A stretch of DNA of 64,000 nt from Actinomycetes bacterium (GTDB lineage Bacteria; Actinomycetota; Actinomycetes; S36-B12), in the NCBI GenBank assembly GCA_024639145.1, contig JAHEIZ010000010.1, forward strand, positions 1 through 64,000, written 5' to 3'. Shown in pieces: positions 26,490 through 34,727 of this stretch. How positions within the stretch are numbered: position 1 is the stretch's first letter; the number at the start of each line of letters is the position of its first letter. The notes under the pieces are model-generated. The model searched no databases, was not told the origin of the DNA, and was given only the letters and a program-made list of their open reading frames with translations. Both the position numbers and the translations under genes were made by a program.

Positions 26490-27368
26490 TCAGGAGGCGA
26501 GTTGATCCAGTTCTGCCATCGTGGCGTCGTCGAGATCGACGAGGGCGGCGGCGCAATTCTCCTCGAGGTGCGCGATCGAACCAGTGCCGGGGATTGGCAG
26601 CATGACCGGCGAGTGCCGCAGCAGCCAGGCAAGCGCAACCTGACCCGCGGTGGCACCCACGCGAGCAGCGATCGTGGAGAGCGGGCTATCGGCTGCGACT
26701 AGCTCTCGGCCTCCGAGGGGGAACCACGGAATGAAGCCGATGCCGTGCTCCTCGCTGTATTGCAGCAGCTCCTCGCTGCTGCGTGCACCGACGTTGTAGT
26801 GGTTCTGCACGCTGACTACATCGAAGTACTCGCTTGCCGCGCGGACGTCGTCGACCGACACCTCGGAGAGGCCGACGTGCCGGATCAGGCCCTCGCGCTG
26901 CAACTCTGCGATCTCGCCGAACTGCTCGGCCATTGGCACGTGCGGGTCGATGCGGTGAAGCTGCCAGAGATCAATGCGTTCGACACCGAGTCGGCGCAGG
27001 GACATCTGCACGCACTGGCGCAGATACGCAGGTCGACCGACCGGCTCCCATTGATCGGGGCCCTGTCGCGTCAGACCACCCTTGGTCGCGATGATGACGT
27101 TGTCGTAGGGATGAAGCGCCTCGCGGATCAGGTTCTCGCTGACATCAGGCCCATAAGCATCGGCTGTATCGATGAAGTCGACGCCCAACTCAACACATCG
27201 GCGGAGCACCGAGATCGCGGTGTCGTGATCGTGTGGATCACCCCAGATGCCAGCCCCCGTGATGCGCATGGCGCCGAACCCGAGCCGGCGAACGGTGAGC
27301 GGGTCGGATCCCTTCGCGCCGAGGGTGAAGGTACCGCTGGACACACATGGCTGAACGGTCTCGGTCAT
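26490..27368 (-). CDS. Aldo/keto reductase
   Basis: 292 residues from ATG 27368. The tetrad is present: Asp67, Tyr72 (DTADAYG), Lys96 (ATKGG) and His138 (QLHRID), with the NADP site [15 protein letters not shown] near the C-terminus. It belongs to the pyridoxal-reductase/YajO-like branch, which reduces small aldehydes and ketones. Starting at 27533 would add 55 unusual residues; at 27368 an A/T-rich TTAAAT lies six bases before the ATG. It is divergent from the zinc alcohol dehydrogenase at 27554, so the two carbonyl-acting enzymes may share control. Confidence 0.88.
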   Translation of the reverse strand: MTETVQPCVSSGTFTLGAKGSDPLTVRRLGFGAMRITGAGIWGDPHDHDTAISVLRRCVELGVDFIDTADAYGPDVSENLIREALHPYDNVIIATKGGLTRQGPDQWEPVGRPAYLRQCVQMSLRRLGVERIDLWQLHRIDPHVPMAEQFGEIAELQREGLIRHVGLSEVSVDDVRAASEYFDVVSVQNHYNVGARSSEELLQYSEEHGIGFIPWFPLGGRELVAADSPLSTIAARVGATAGQVALAWLLRHSPVMLPIPGTGSIAHLEENCAAALVDLDDATMAELDQLAS

Positions 27369-27553
27369 GTCCCTATTTAAGCCTGAGTTGAAGTCGACCG
27401 TGCGGTCCGCTGCCTCGCCGATGAGGTCGCGCACGGTGTGCAGGGGGGTATCCTCATGTTCTTCGCAACCGCCCTCGCATTCGGCTACTCCAGTTGGTCG
27501 CCGTGTCGCGGTGAGGCGAGCGATGATGATCACGAGAAGCAGGGGAGCACGGC

Positions 27554-28504
27554 ATGAAGGCCTGGCAGTTCACCGCGACGCATCAGCCACTGGTCCGCGT
27601 CGACATCCCCGAGCCGGTCGCCGGCCCTGGTGAGGTGGTCATTGACATTCACGCCGCAGGCCTGTGCCATTCCGATGTCGGTGCGATGACTGATGAGGCC
27701 TGGATCGACTACATCAATCCGAAGCCGATGGTGATCGGGCATGAGATCGCCGGAGTCGTGAGCGCAGTCGGCGAGGGTGTGAGCGATGTTCGAATCGGTG
27801 ACCGTGTGGGTGTGTGCCCGAGCAACGGGCACGGTGCGCCCGGTTATGCCCGTAATGGCGGCTTCACAGAGAAGCACGTGTGCCTCGCTGATGATGTCGT
27901 CCTGATGCCTGAGGGGCTGAGCTTCGGCCTCGCGGCCCTCGGCACTGACGCCGGCATGACCTCGTATCACGCGATGGTCACGCGCGGCGAGGCGAAGGCG
28001 GGCATGAAGGTCGGTGTCATCGGTCTGGGCGGTCTTGGTCAGATCGGCGCGCGCGTTGCTGTCGTGCGCGGTTGCGAGGTGCATGTCGCGGAGGTCAACG
28101 AGGCCGTGTGGCCGATGGCGCGCGAGATCGGTGCGACGTCTGTCGTGAAGGATGTTCTCGAGTGGAAGGATCAGGGCTTCGACCTGATCGTCGACTACGC
28201 CGGCTACGGCACCACCACGGCCAACGCGATCAAGGCTCTGCGCAAGCAGGGCCGTGTGGTGCTGGTGGGCATGGCACGCATGGAGATTCCGCTGCAGACC
28301 ATGGACATGATTCACAAGCAGGCTGAGATCAGAGGTTCCTCGGGCGGCACCAAGAAGGACATTGCCGAGGTGTACGAGCTTCTGGCCTCGGGCGAGGTGG
28401 CACCGGCCGTGACCGCGATCGGGTTCGATGACATTCCCGCGGGACTCGAAGATCTTCAGCATCACCGAATGACCGGTCGTCTCGTCGCCATTATTCGTTC
28501 ATAG
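27554..28504 (+). CDS. Short zinc-type alcohol dehydrogenase
   Basis: 316 residues of the medium-chain dehydrogenase family. The catalytic zinc ligands Cys38 (GLCHSDV) and His63-Glu64 (IGHEIAGVV) are present and the nucleotide loop is [15 protein letters not shown] (about 155-169). The usual four-Cys structural zinc lobe after residue 90 is missing; a short Gly/Pro/Asn stretch replaces it, and the third catalytic zinc position is Asp132 rather than Cys. It should oxidise an alcohol or reduce an aldehyde with NAD(P). GGGGAG is the ribosome site for ATG 27554. Confidence 0.88.
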   Translation: MKAWQFTATHQPLVRVDIPEPVAGPGEVVIDIHAAGLCHSDVGAMTDEAWIDYINPKPMVIGHEIAGVVSAVGEGVSDVRIGDRVGVCPSNGHGAPGYARNGGFTEKHVCLADDVVLMPEGLSFGLAALGTDAGMTSYHAMVTRGEAKAGMKVGVIGLGGLGQIGARVAVVRGCEVHVAEVNEAVWPMAREIGATSVVKDVLEWKDQGFDLIVDYAGYGTTTANAIKALRKQGRVVLVGMARMEIPLQTMDMIHKQAEIRGSSGGTKKDIAEVYELLASGEVAPAVTAIGFDDIPAGLEDLQHHRMTGRLVAIIRS

Positions 28505-28589
28505 CTCGCCCCGTCACCGCGCTGACTGCGCATCGCACCCGCCTGCCCGCCAGACTTATAAGGCGGATCAGGGGGGTGCTGCATTGAAG

Positions 28590-28662
28590 TGACCCCGAGA
28601 TGATTCGAACATCCGACACGAGGTTTAGGAAACCTCTGCTCTATCCCCTGAGCTACGGGGCC
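28590..28662 (-). tRNA. tRNA-Arg (anticodon CCT)
   Basis: A complete cloverleaf on the minus strand: 7-bp acceptor stem with a G-T pair, D arm GCTC/GAGC, anticodon stem GAGGT/ACCTC around TTCCTAA (anticodon CCT, reading AGG), and T arm with TTCGAAT. The 3' CCA is not encoded. Confidence 0.95.
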
Positions 28663-28680
28663 GGGGGCTCACATTCTGCC

Positions 28681-30273
28681 CTAATGCGAGGGCGTTGCCT
28701 GAGCCTGGCCGCCTGTGGGCTCCATGGCCTCGATCTGGGCGTAGAACGCCTCCTCCTTGCTCTTGCCGGGGAAGCGGACGAGCACGAGCACGAGACCAAT
28801 GAGGGTCATGGCCAGGGCCACCACAATGGCGACACTCTTTCCGTCGGTGAAGGCCTGTGATGCCGCCGAGAGAATGTCGGTGGAGTACTGCGGATACTGC
28901 TGCGCGACGTCAGCTGCGCTGGTGAACGATCCGGTCAGCTGATCAGAGACCTGATCGGTGATCTGTGACGCCTCATCGGAGGGTGCGGCCGAGATCGACG
29001 ACAGCATGTGGCTGGCATAGGCGGCGGCGAGGAGGCCACCCATGAGCGCTTGCAGGATCGCACCACCGAAGTCACGGGTGAGGTCGAGGAATGACGAGCC
29101 CATGCCGCCGCGGCTCGGCGGCACCGATGACATGAGCGCGCGCGAGGCGGAAGTTGAGGCCAGGCCGACACCTAGGCCCATGAAGGTGTAGGCGGCGAGA
29201 ATCCAGCCGAGCGGGGCCTGATCTGTCCAGGTAATGAGCATCAACGTGAAGGCCAGGGCAACGGACCCAAGGCCGAGCATGAAGGTGAACTGCGAGCCGT
29301 TGCGGCTGATGAGCTTTCCGCCGAGGGCGCCGCCCAGCGCGGTGAAGATGGCTGCAGGAAGCACGACCTCGGCCGCCTGGAAGGTGGTGTAGCCGAGCAC
29401 GTTCTGGGTGAACTGCTGGCCGATGAACATCGCGCCAATGAGCGAGCCGAAGGTGATTGCTCCGGCCACGAATGCGACCCAGAATGTTCGCGCCTTGGCG
29501 AGGGGGAGCGAGATGAGCGGCCGGGGTGCCTTGGTCTGTCGCCAGAAAAAGAGAGCGAGAGCGATAAGGGCGCTGAAGAAGAGAGCGAACCAGCCCGGGG
29601 TGAAGCCCTTGTCGGCAATCTCGATGCTGAGCACGAGCCCGCCCACGCCGAGCACCGAGAGTATGCCGCCGAGATGATCGACGCGGAATTTCTCCTCGCT
29701 GGCGTGCCAGGGCAGAACGATCAGTCCGACGATCAGGGCGATGATGTCGAGCGGCAAGGTGATGAGGAAGACCGAGCCCCACCAGTAGCTCTCGAGAAGC
29801 CAGCCGCCGATGAGCGGGCCGAGAGCGGCGCCACCGCCACCGATGCCCGACCAGAGCGCGATCGCACCGACTTTGGCCTTGTTCTTATAGAGCGCATTGA
29901 TCAAGGAGAGTGTGGTGGGGAAGAGAAGAGCGGCCGCGATGCCACCGAGGAAGCGCGCGACGGTCAGCATCTCGGCATTGGGAGCCCAGGCCGCGAGCAA
30001 TGCAGTCGGGATCGTGAGGAATCCACCAAGCACGAAGAGCAGCTTGCGCCCGTACCGATCTCCGATGGTGCCGAGATACAGAACTGTCGAGGCGAGGCCC
30101 AGAGCGAAGGCATTCGCAATGCCGGTGAGCTGGTCCTGCGATGCATTCAAGTCATGCCCGATCGTGGGCAGTGCCACGTTCGCGATGCTCAGGTTGATGT
30201 TCGCCACGATCGCGCCCATCACGAGAGCCAGGAGTACGAAGGCGCTGCGAGGCGGCCGATCACCAGAGGTCAT
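28681..30273 (-). CDS. MFS drug:proton antiporter, 14-helix DHA2 type
   Basis: 530 residues with about 14 hydrophobic helices. Family marks include LPTIGHDLNASQDQL after helix 1, GDRYGRKLLFVLGG (motif A) and GPLIGGWLLESYWWGSVFLI (motif C of drug/proton antiporters). A long loop (about 430-490, Ser/Gln/Asp-rich) lies between the last helices, as in EmrB/QacA-type exporters. It probably exports toxic hydrophobic compounds. The start is set by a TAGCCT hexamer six bases upstream that overlaps the promoter of the divergent FAD oxidase gene. Confidence 0.9.
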   Translation of the reverse strand: MTSGDRPPRSAFVLLALVMGAIVANINLSIANVALPTIGHDLNASQDQLTGIANAFALGLASTVLYLGTIGDRYGRKLLFVLGGFLTIPTALLAAWAPNAEMLTVARFLGGIAAALLFPTTLSLINALYKNKAKVGAIALWSGIGGGGAALGPLIGGWLLESYWWGSVFLITLPLDIIALIVGLIVLPWHASEEKFRVDHLGGILSVLGVGGLVLSIEIADKGFTPGWFALFFSALIALALFFWRQTKAPRPLISLPLAKARTFWVAFVAGAITFGSLIGAMFIGQQFTQNVLGYTTFQAAEVVLPAAIFTALGGALGGKLISRNGSQFTFMLGLGSVALAFTLMLITWTDQAPLGWILAAYTFMGLGVGLASTSASRALMSSVPPSRGGMGSSFLDLTRDFGGAILQALMGGLLAAAYASHMLSSISAAPSDEASQITDQVSDQLTGSFTSAADVAQQYPQYSTDILSAASQAFTDGKSVAIVVALAMTLIGLVLVLVRFPGKSKEEAFYAQIEAMEPTGGQAQATPSH

Positions 30274-30279
30274 TGGCCC

Positions 30280-30289
30280 AGGCTAGCCT
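30280..30289. promoter_or_regulatory. Palindromic bidirectional leaderless promoter AGGCTAGCCT
   Basis: On the plus strand TAGCCT (30284-30289) is followed by six bases and GTG 30296. On the minus strand TAGCCT (30285-30280) is followed by six bases and ATG 30273. The two -10 hexamers overlap by two bases inside a 10-bp perfect palindrome, so both divergent genes start from one element. Confidence 0.7.
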
Positions 30290-30295
30290 TGAGCG

Positions 30296-31681
30296 GTGAC
30301 CGATGAGGATGCCGTCCTGGCCGCATGTGCTGCCGTACTTGCCGATGGCGATGTCGTCACCGACCCTGATCGTCTCCCCACGTATAAGCAGGATCGCTCA
30401 ACCGGCTCCGAGGTGGGCGAACCGTTCGCGGTGGTCTTCCCGCGCACGACCGAGCAGGTCTCCGAGGTTATGAAGGCCGCGCATAAGTACCGCGTCCCGG
30501 TGGTGCCGCGCGGCGCGGGCTCCGGCCTTTCCGGCGGATCGAATGCCATCGACGGCTCGCTCATCGTGTGCGTGGAGAAGATGAACTCCGTTCTCGATGT
30601 CGATGTCTCCAACGGCTACGTCGAGACTCAGCCCGGCATCTTCAATACCGATCTGCGCGAGCACGTGGCGGGCCACGGGCTCTGGTACGCACCTGACCCG
30701 GCAAGTAAGGACTTCTGCTCCATCGGCGGAAACGTCAACACGAATGCCGGCGGCCTGTGCTGCGTGAAGTACGGCGTCACGCGCGATGCGGTGCTCGGTC
30801 TCGAGGTGGTTCTCGCCGACGGCCGCATCACTCGACTGGGGCGCAAGACCGTCAAGGGCGTGGCGGGCTACGACCTCGCTGGCCTGATGGTCGGCAGCGA
30901 GGGCACCCTCGGCATCTTGACGATGGCTCGTCTTAAGTTGCGGCCGTTGCCGCCGCCCGCGACCACTGCTGTTGCGGTGTTCCCTGACATCGCGTCCGCG
31001 GGTCGCGCGGTCGAGGCGATCATGACGAAGCTGACTCCCAGCATGCTCGAGCTGATGGATCGCACCACCATTCAGGCTGTTGAGACCTGGCGCCCGATGG
31101 GTTTGGATACGTCGGCCGAAGCTCTGCTCATCGCGCAGAGTGATGCTCCCGGTGATGCAGGCATTGCCGAGGCCGACCTGCTGCTCGAACTCTGCGAGCG
31201 TGTCGGCGCGGTCGAGGTGTATCGCTCCGAGGATCCCGAGCAGGCCGAGATGCTCCTCGGCGCCCGCCGCATGGCGATTCCGGCACTCGAGACTATGGGC
31301 GACTGGCTACTCGACGATGTTGCAGTGCCGCGCTCGCAGCTTGCTCGCGCGATGACGATGATCGCGGAGCTCTCGGCGAAGCACGACGTGATGATCGCGA
31401 CCTTCGGTCACGCCGGCGACGGCAACCTGCATCCGACCATCGTGATTCCGCGTGGAGATGACGCTGCTGCGGCCCGTGCCATGACGGCCTTCCACGAGAT
31501 CCTCGATGTTGCTCTCGCCTGCGGCGGCACGATCACTGGTGAGCATGGAGTCGGCACCCTAAAGCGCAGCTTTTTGGCGGAGGAGCTCGACGAGGTTGCC
31601 ATCGATCTGCATTCGCGTATCAAGGCGGCCTGGGATCCGGAGAACATCCTCAACCCGGGTAAGGCCTTGCCGCGCTGGTAG
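30296..31681 (+). CDS. FAD-linked oxidase, glycolate oxidase GlcD-like
   Basis: 461 residues. The N-terminal PCMH-type FAD domain has VVPRGAGSGLSGGSNAIDGS and CSIGGNVNTNAGG; the C-terminal FAD-oxidase domain has FGHAGDGNLHPTIVIP and TGEHGVGTLKRSFL. This is the pattern of GlcD and D-lactate dehydrogenases, which oxidise D-2-hydroxy acids. GlcE and GlcF subunits are not nearby, so a single-subunit D-lactate/2-hydroxyacid dehydrogenase is as likely as glycolate oxidase. GTG 30296 is leaderless. Its stop codon lies within the vapB operator. Confidence 0.9.
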   Translation: MTDEDAVLAACAAVLADGDVVTDPDRLPTYKQDRSTGSEVGEPFAVVFPRTTEQVSEVMKAAHKYRVPVVPRGAGSGLSGGSNAIDGSLIVCVEKMNSVLDVDVSNGYVETQPGIFNTDLREHVAGHGLWYAPDPASKDFCSIGGNVNTNAGGLCCVKYGVTRDAVLGLEVVLADGRITRLGRKTVKGVAGYDLAGLMVGSEGTLGILTMARLKLRPLPPPATTAVAVFPDIASAGRAVEAIMTKLTPSMLELMDRTTIQAVETWRPMGLDTSAEALLIAQSDAPGDAGIAEADLLLELCERVGAVEVYRSEDPEQAEMLLGARRMAIPALETMGDWLLDDVAVPRSQLARAMTMIAELSAKHDVMIATFGHAGDGNLHPTIVIPRGDDAAAARAMTAFHEILDVALACGGTITGEHGVGTLKRSFLAEELDEVAIDLHSRIKAAWDPENILNPGKALPRW

Positions 31682-31702
31682 AAAAATGGTAAATATCTAC
31701 CA
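31676..31702 (+). promoter_or_regulatory. vapBC operator-promoter
   Basis: TGGTAGA (31676-31682) and TCTACCA (31696-31702) form an inverted repeat, with a second TGGTA half-site at 31687-31691 pairing with TACCA at 31698-31702. The site overlaps the stop codon of the FAD oxidase gene and the first base of vapB. AbrB-type antitoxins bind such inverted repeats in their own promoters. Confidence 0.6.
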
Positions 31703-31944
31703 TGAGAACCACCATTGATGCCGCTGGACGGATCGTCATTCCCAAACGCTTCCGAGACGAGCTCTGCCTCAACGGGGGCTCGGAGGTGGAAATCGTGATG
31801 CGCAACGGCCTTGTCGAGATTTCCGCCCCGGCAGGGGATCTGATCTGGAATGTGCGCGATGGGATTTCCTTCCCGGAGATTCCAGAAGGCGAGGGCCTGA
31901 CGGATGAGCAGATTAGGGATGCCATCGAGGCAATTCGCCGATGA
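31702..31944 (+). CDS. vapB: AbrB/MazE-type antitoxin VapB
   Basis: 80 residues. The N-terminal swapped-hairpin DNA-binding domain is clear (TTIDAAGRIVIPKRFRDEL, residues 3-21); the acidic C-terminal part (DGISFPEIPEGEGLTDEQI) would wrap the toxin. It neutralises the PIN toxin coded next and represses the operon. The ATG sits at the edge of an inverted repeat, so no room for a ribosome site exists and translation probably starts from a leaderless message. The stop overlaps vapC by four bases. Confidence 0.92.
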   Translation: MRTTIDAAGRIVIPKRFRDELCLNGGSEVEIVMRNGLVEISAPAGDLIWNVRDGISFPEIPEGEGLTDEQIRDAIEAIRR

Positions 31945-32345
31945 AGGTAGTCGACACCAGTGTTGTTGTCGGCGCGCTAACCCTCGCCGATGAATCGGTG
32001 AGAGCCGAATGCGAGAAGGCCCTGCGTTCCAGCCGAGCTCCGATCGCACACGTTCTACTCGAGACTTACAGCGTCCTCACTCGGCTACCGGCACCACTAC
32101 GCATGACGGGATTGCAAGCTGGCACGTTCCTCTCACAAGCGTTCTCGAAGGTGCCGCTCACAATTTCTTCGAACGACAACCGAGAATTTCTGCAGATCCT
32201 CATGAGCGAGCGAATCGTTGGTGGATCGACATATGACGCGCTGATCGCGTTCACGGCGGTGAGGCACTCAGCGCAGCTGATCACGCGCGATCGCCGTGCG
32301 GCCGCCATCTATGCGGCGATAGGGGCCTCAGTGGCTTATATCTAG
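31941..32345 (+). CDS. vapC: PIN-domain ribonuclease toxin VapC
   Basis: 134 residues with the acidic residues of PIN nucleases: Asp5 (VVDTSVVVGAL), Glu41 (LLETYSVLTRL), Asp99 (STYDALIAFTA) and Asp117 (ITRDRRAAAIY). It would cleave a specific RNA, often a tRNA or rRNA loop, when not bound by VapB. It is coupled to vapB through ATGA and followed by a strong terminator, so the pair is a self-contained cassette placed between glcD-like and peroxiredoxin genes. The pair's base composition is a little less GC-rich than its neighbours. Confidence 0.93.
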   Translation: MKVVDTSVVVGALTLADESVRAECEKALRSSRAPIAHVLLETYSVLTRLPAPLRMTGLQAGTFLSQAFSKVPLTISSNDNREFLQILMSERIVGGSTYDALIAFTAVRHSAQLITRDRRAAAIYAAIGASVAYI

Positions 32346-32355
32346 AACCAAAGAC

Positions 32356-32391
32356 CGAAGGCTCCGAGAGCTATTGCTCTCGGAGCCTTCG
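32356..32391. terminator. Bidirectional intrinsic terminator
   Basis: Perfect 16-bp stem (32356-32371 with 32376-32391) and loop TATT between the convergent vapC and peroxiredoxin genes. Confidence 0.9.
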
Positions 32392-32405
32392 ACGTTGCGC
32401 TCGAG

Positions 32406-33041
32406 TTACTTGACCGCGGATGCGGGGATGTAGCGCAGGTACGGCTTGAGCTCCTCGACGGGGCCGAACTTCTCGATGGCGTCAGCGGTGGAGACGGTCG
32501 GGGCGACGATGATCTTCTCGCCGGCCTTCCAGTTGGCCGGAGTCGCGACGGTCGACTTGTCGGTGAGCTGCAGGGCGTCGATGACGCGCAGGATCTCGTC
32601 GAAGTTGCGGCCGACCGACTTGGGGTAGGTCAGGGTGAGGCGCACCTTGTTGGCCGGATCGATGATGAAGACCGAGCGAACGGTGGAGGTGTCACCGGCA
32701 TTCGGGTGCAGCATGTCGTAGGCGTTCGACACCGAGCGATCGGGATCAGCGATGATGGGGAAGTTCAGGGCGTTGCCCGTGACCTCACCGATATCGCCGG
32801 CCCAGGCCTTGTGATCCTCGATCGAGTCAACCGAGACAGCGATGGCCTTGACGTTGCGCTTGTCGAACTCCGCCTTCAGGCCTGCGGTCGCGCCGAGCTC
32901 GGTGGTGCAGACGGGAGTGAAGTCAGCGGGATGGCTGAAGAAGACTGCCCAAGCGCCGTTCTTCCAGTCGTGGAAGGTGATGGTGCCGTCGGTGGTCTCT
33001 GCGGTGAAGTTGGGAGCCTCGTCGCCAAGTCGGATGGTCAT
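32406..33041 (-). CDS. 1-Cys peroxiredoxin (Prx6 type)
   Basis: 211 residues. The peroxidatic Cys45 is in HPADFTPVCTTELG; the only other parts match the Prx6 family, including the long C-terminal extension (TPANWKAGEKIIVAPTVS) and no resolving Cys. It reduces peroxides in the cytoplasm with an external thiol as reductant. TAAAGGAGAAACACC gives a good ribosome site for ATG 33041. What is odd is the leader: a SAM-I riboswitch lies 88-169 bases upstream on the same strand, with no other gene between it and this one. Confidence 0.95.
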   Translation of the reverse strand: MTIRLGDEAPNFTAETTDGTITFHDWKNGAWAVFFSHPADFTPVCTTELGATAGLKAEFDKRNVKAIAVSVDSIEDHKAWAGDIGEVTGNALNFPIIADPDRSVSNAYDMLHPNAGDTSTVRSVFIIDPANKVRLTLTYPKSVGRNFDEILRVIDALQLTDKSTVATPANWKAGEKIIVAPTVSTADAIEKFGPVEELKPYLRYIPASAVK

Positions 33042-33128
33042 GGTGTTTCTCCTTTAGCGGTGGTGCGGGACAGGGTTAAGTCGTGGATGTGTTGACCCAG
33101 GGGGCAGCACTCAGAAGATTTCTTCCTT

Positions 33129-33210
33129 CCACATCGTCTCTGGCATTAGCACCCCGAAGGGTTGCTGCGACTTCAATGAGCCAGATCTCTCAGTCGCTCT
33201 GGATGTTGGT
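33129..33210 (-). ncRNA. SAM-I (S-box) riboswitch
   Basis: On the minus strand all core parts can be drawn. P1: CC-A-ACATC with GATGT-GG. P2: GCGACT with AGTCGC, containing the kink-turn pattern GAGAGA...GGCTC...TTGAA. The loop CTGG (33184-33181) pairs with CCAG (33143-33140) as the pseudoknot. P3: ACCC TTCG GGGT, very short. Then the conserved GGTGCTAATGCC strand. The GAG/CTC pair replaces the common GGG/CCC, keeping pairing. The riboswitch binds S-adenosylmethionine and normally turns off downstream genes. Here the next gene is a peroxiredoxin. Confidence 0.87.
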
Positions 33211-33280
33211 GAAAACGTATCAGGCCATCTGAGGGGATGTGAAATCCAGTTCTTCCACCTGCGAATGGTCCGCAGTAAGA

Positions 33281-33301
33281 CGATCGAGGCGAGCCTCGTC
33301 G
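33281..33301. terminator. Hairpin after speDE
   Basis: CGAGG/CCTCG around a CGAG loop, extended beyond a one-base bulge by CGA/TCG. It lies between the speDE stop (33348) and the SAM riboswitch, so it may end the polyamine transcript. Confidence 0.45.
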
Positions 33302-33347
33302 AACCTCGGAATTGCGCCAGCGAGGTGAGTAGGACGATTGCTAATGC

Positions 33348-34643
33348 TCAGGATTCCCAGCCCGCTGCGCCGGCAGTCGAAGGGGGTGCTGAATCGGCGT
33401 AGACATCGGTGCGGGCCTCGATTGCCGAGACCAGGTACGGCGGAATGCTGAGTTTTCCGACGAGAAGCTCCGGGGTGATCCAGCGGTGCTCGCCGGTAAG
33501 TACCGACTCCTGGGCGCGAATTGTCTCCACGGTAAGGCGGGTGGTCAGGACATCGGCAGACGCGATGATAAATCCGAGATCACGGCCGTAGCACGGGGCG
33601 TCAACCGCGTACGGAATGACGGAGGGAAAGACCTCGCGAATTGTGCGAATCACCTTCGCATGCAGGGCGATCTCGACAGGTGATGCGGGCCCGGCTTGCA
33701 CGGCGAGCACCCCATGGGGTCGCAGGATCCGCTTCAGTTGAGTGAAGAACTCGACCGTGAAGCAGAAGGTTGACGGGCCGTTCTCGACCGGATCGGTCAT
33801 GTCGGAGACGATGACATCGACACTGTTGTCGGGCAGTGATGCGAGATACCCGACTGCGTCGCCGTGGATCAAGGTGACGCGCGGGTCGTCGAAGGAGCCG
33901 AGATGGTGATTGGGCAAGTGCTCTCGGCATGCTGCGACAACCTCGGCATCGATATCGACCATCGTGATCGACTCGACGCTTGACCAGCGCAGGGCCTCGC
34001 GAAGACAGGCTCCCTCGCCGCCGCCGAGAATCATGACGTCCTTCACGGGAGTAGTTGTTGCAGCGGCGTAGCACGCCGGGTGCACGATGCCCTCGTGGTA
34101 GATGAATTCATCGGCCTCCGTGCTCTGCACGACGCCATCAAGGACAAGCATGCGACCCCATGCCTCGCTCTGCCCGATCAGGTAGTCCTGGAACTCGGAG
34201 GTGCCCTGCACGTAGATCTCGGTGAGATCGTGCTCGTAGCGATCTGCCGGAGTGATGAACTCGGCGAAGCTGAACGCCGGCTCGTCGCCGCCTCCGGGGA
34301 TGGTGCGCGGCACCACGGCCCGGCGGACGACCGAGGGGCCGAGCCCGGCGATCACGTGCTCGATGAGCTGAACGGGGTCGGGATCACCGCAGGTGTACGC
34401 ATCAATGGTGGCTCCGCCCCACTCAGGCCAGGTGTGAATGGAGACATGACTCTCGGAGAGCACGACGACGGCCGTCACGCCCTGCGGCTCGAATGCATGC
34501 GAGTGCCGAGTCAGCACGGTTGCTCCGACGGAGAGTGAGGCGTCGACCAGAAGCTGCTCGAGTCCCGCGGCGTCGTTGAGCAGGGGAGAGGTCGAACCGC
34601 TGATATCGGCGAGGGCGTGGTTGCCCACGGAGCGCAGTGACAT
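33348..34643 (-). CDS. speDE: Fused S-adenosylmethionine decarboxylase - spermidine synthase
   Basis: About 431 residues. The N-terminal 115 residues are a class 1B AdoMet decarboxylase with the self-cleavage site Glu-Ser in LSESHVSIHTWPE (pyruvoyl from that Ser) and the Cys of DAYTCG. The rest is an aminopropyltransferase: ILGGGEGACLREALRW and MVDIDAEVV for decarboxylated SAM, and SDMTDPVENGPSTF with the catalytic Asp. One chain would decarboxylate SAM and use it to make spermidine or a related polyamine. ATG 34643 is preferred; TAGCGT stands eight bases upstream. The gene follows the 301-residue gene at 34728 on the same strand. Confidence 0.93.
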   Translation of the reverse strand: MSLRSVGNHALADISGSTSPLLNDAAGLEQLLVDASLSVGATVLTRHSHAFEPQGVTAVVVLSESHVSIHTWPEWGGATIDAYTCGDPDPVQLIEHVIAGLGPSVVRRAVVPRTIPGGGDEPAFSFAEFITPADRYEHDLTEIYVQGTSEFQDYLIGQSEAWGRMLVLDGVVQSTEADEFIYHEGIVHPACYAAATTTPVKDVMILGGGEGACLREALRWSSVESITMVDIDAEVVAACREHLPNHHLGSFDDPRVTLIHGDAVGYLASLPDNSVDVIVSDMTDPVENGPSTFCFTVEFFTQLKRILRPHGVLAVQAGPASPVEIALHAKVIRTIREVFPSVIPYAVDAPCYGRDLGFIIASADVLTTRLTVETIRAQESVLTGEHRWITPELLVGKLSIPPYLVSAIEARTDVYADSAPPSTAGAAGWES

Positions 34644-34727
34644 GGGTCGAGACGCTAGCAACAGAACATGAATCGAAGATGAAGGCCACGTGTACGTGTG
34701 ACCTGGGTCTACCGGGGCGTCCCGTGA

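Noticed and set aside
31702-32345. Treating vapBC as part of a larger genomic island
   Set aside because: Flanking genes are ordinary chromosomal ones and no integrase, direct repeats or tRNA boundary is present; it is a two-gene cassette only.
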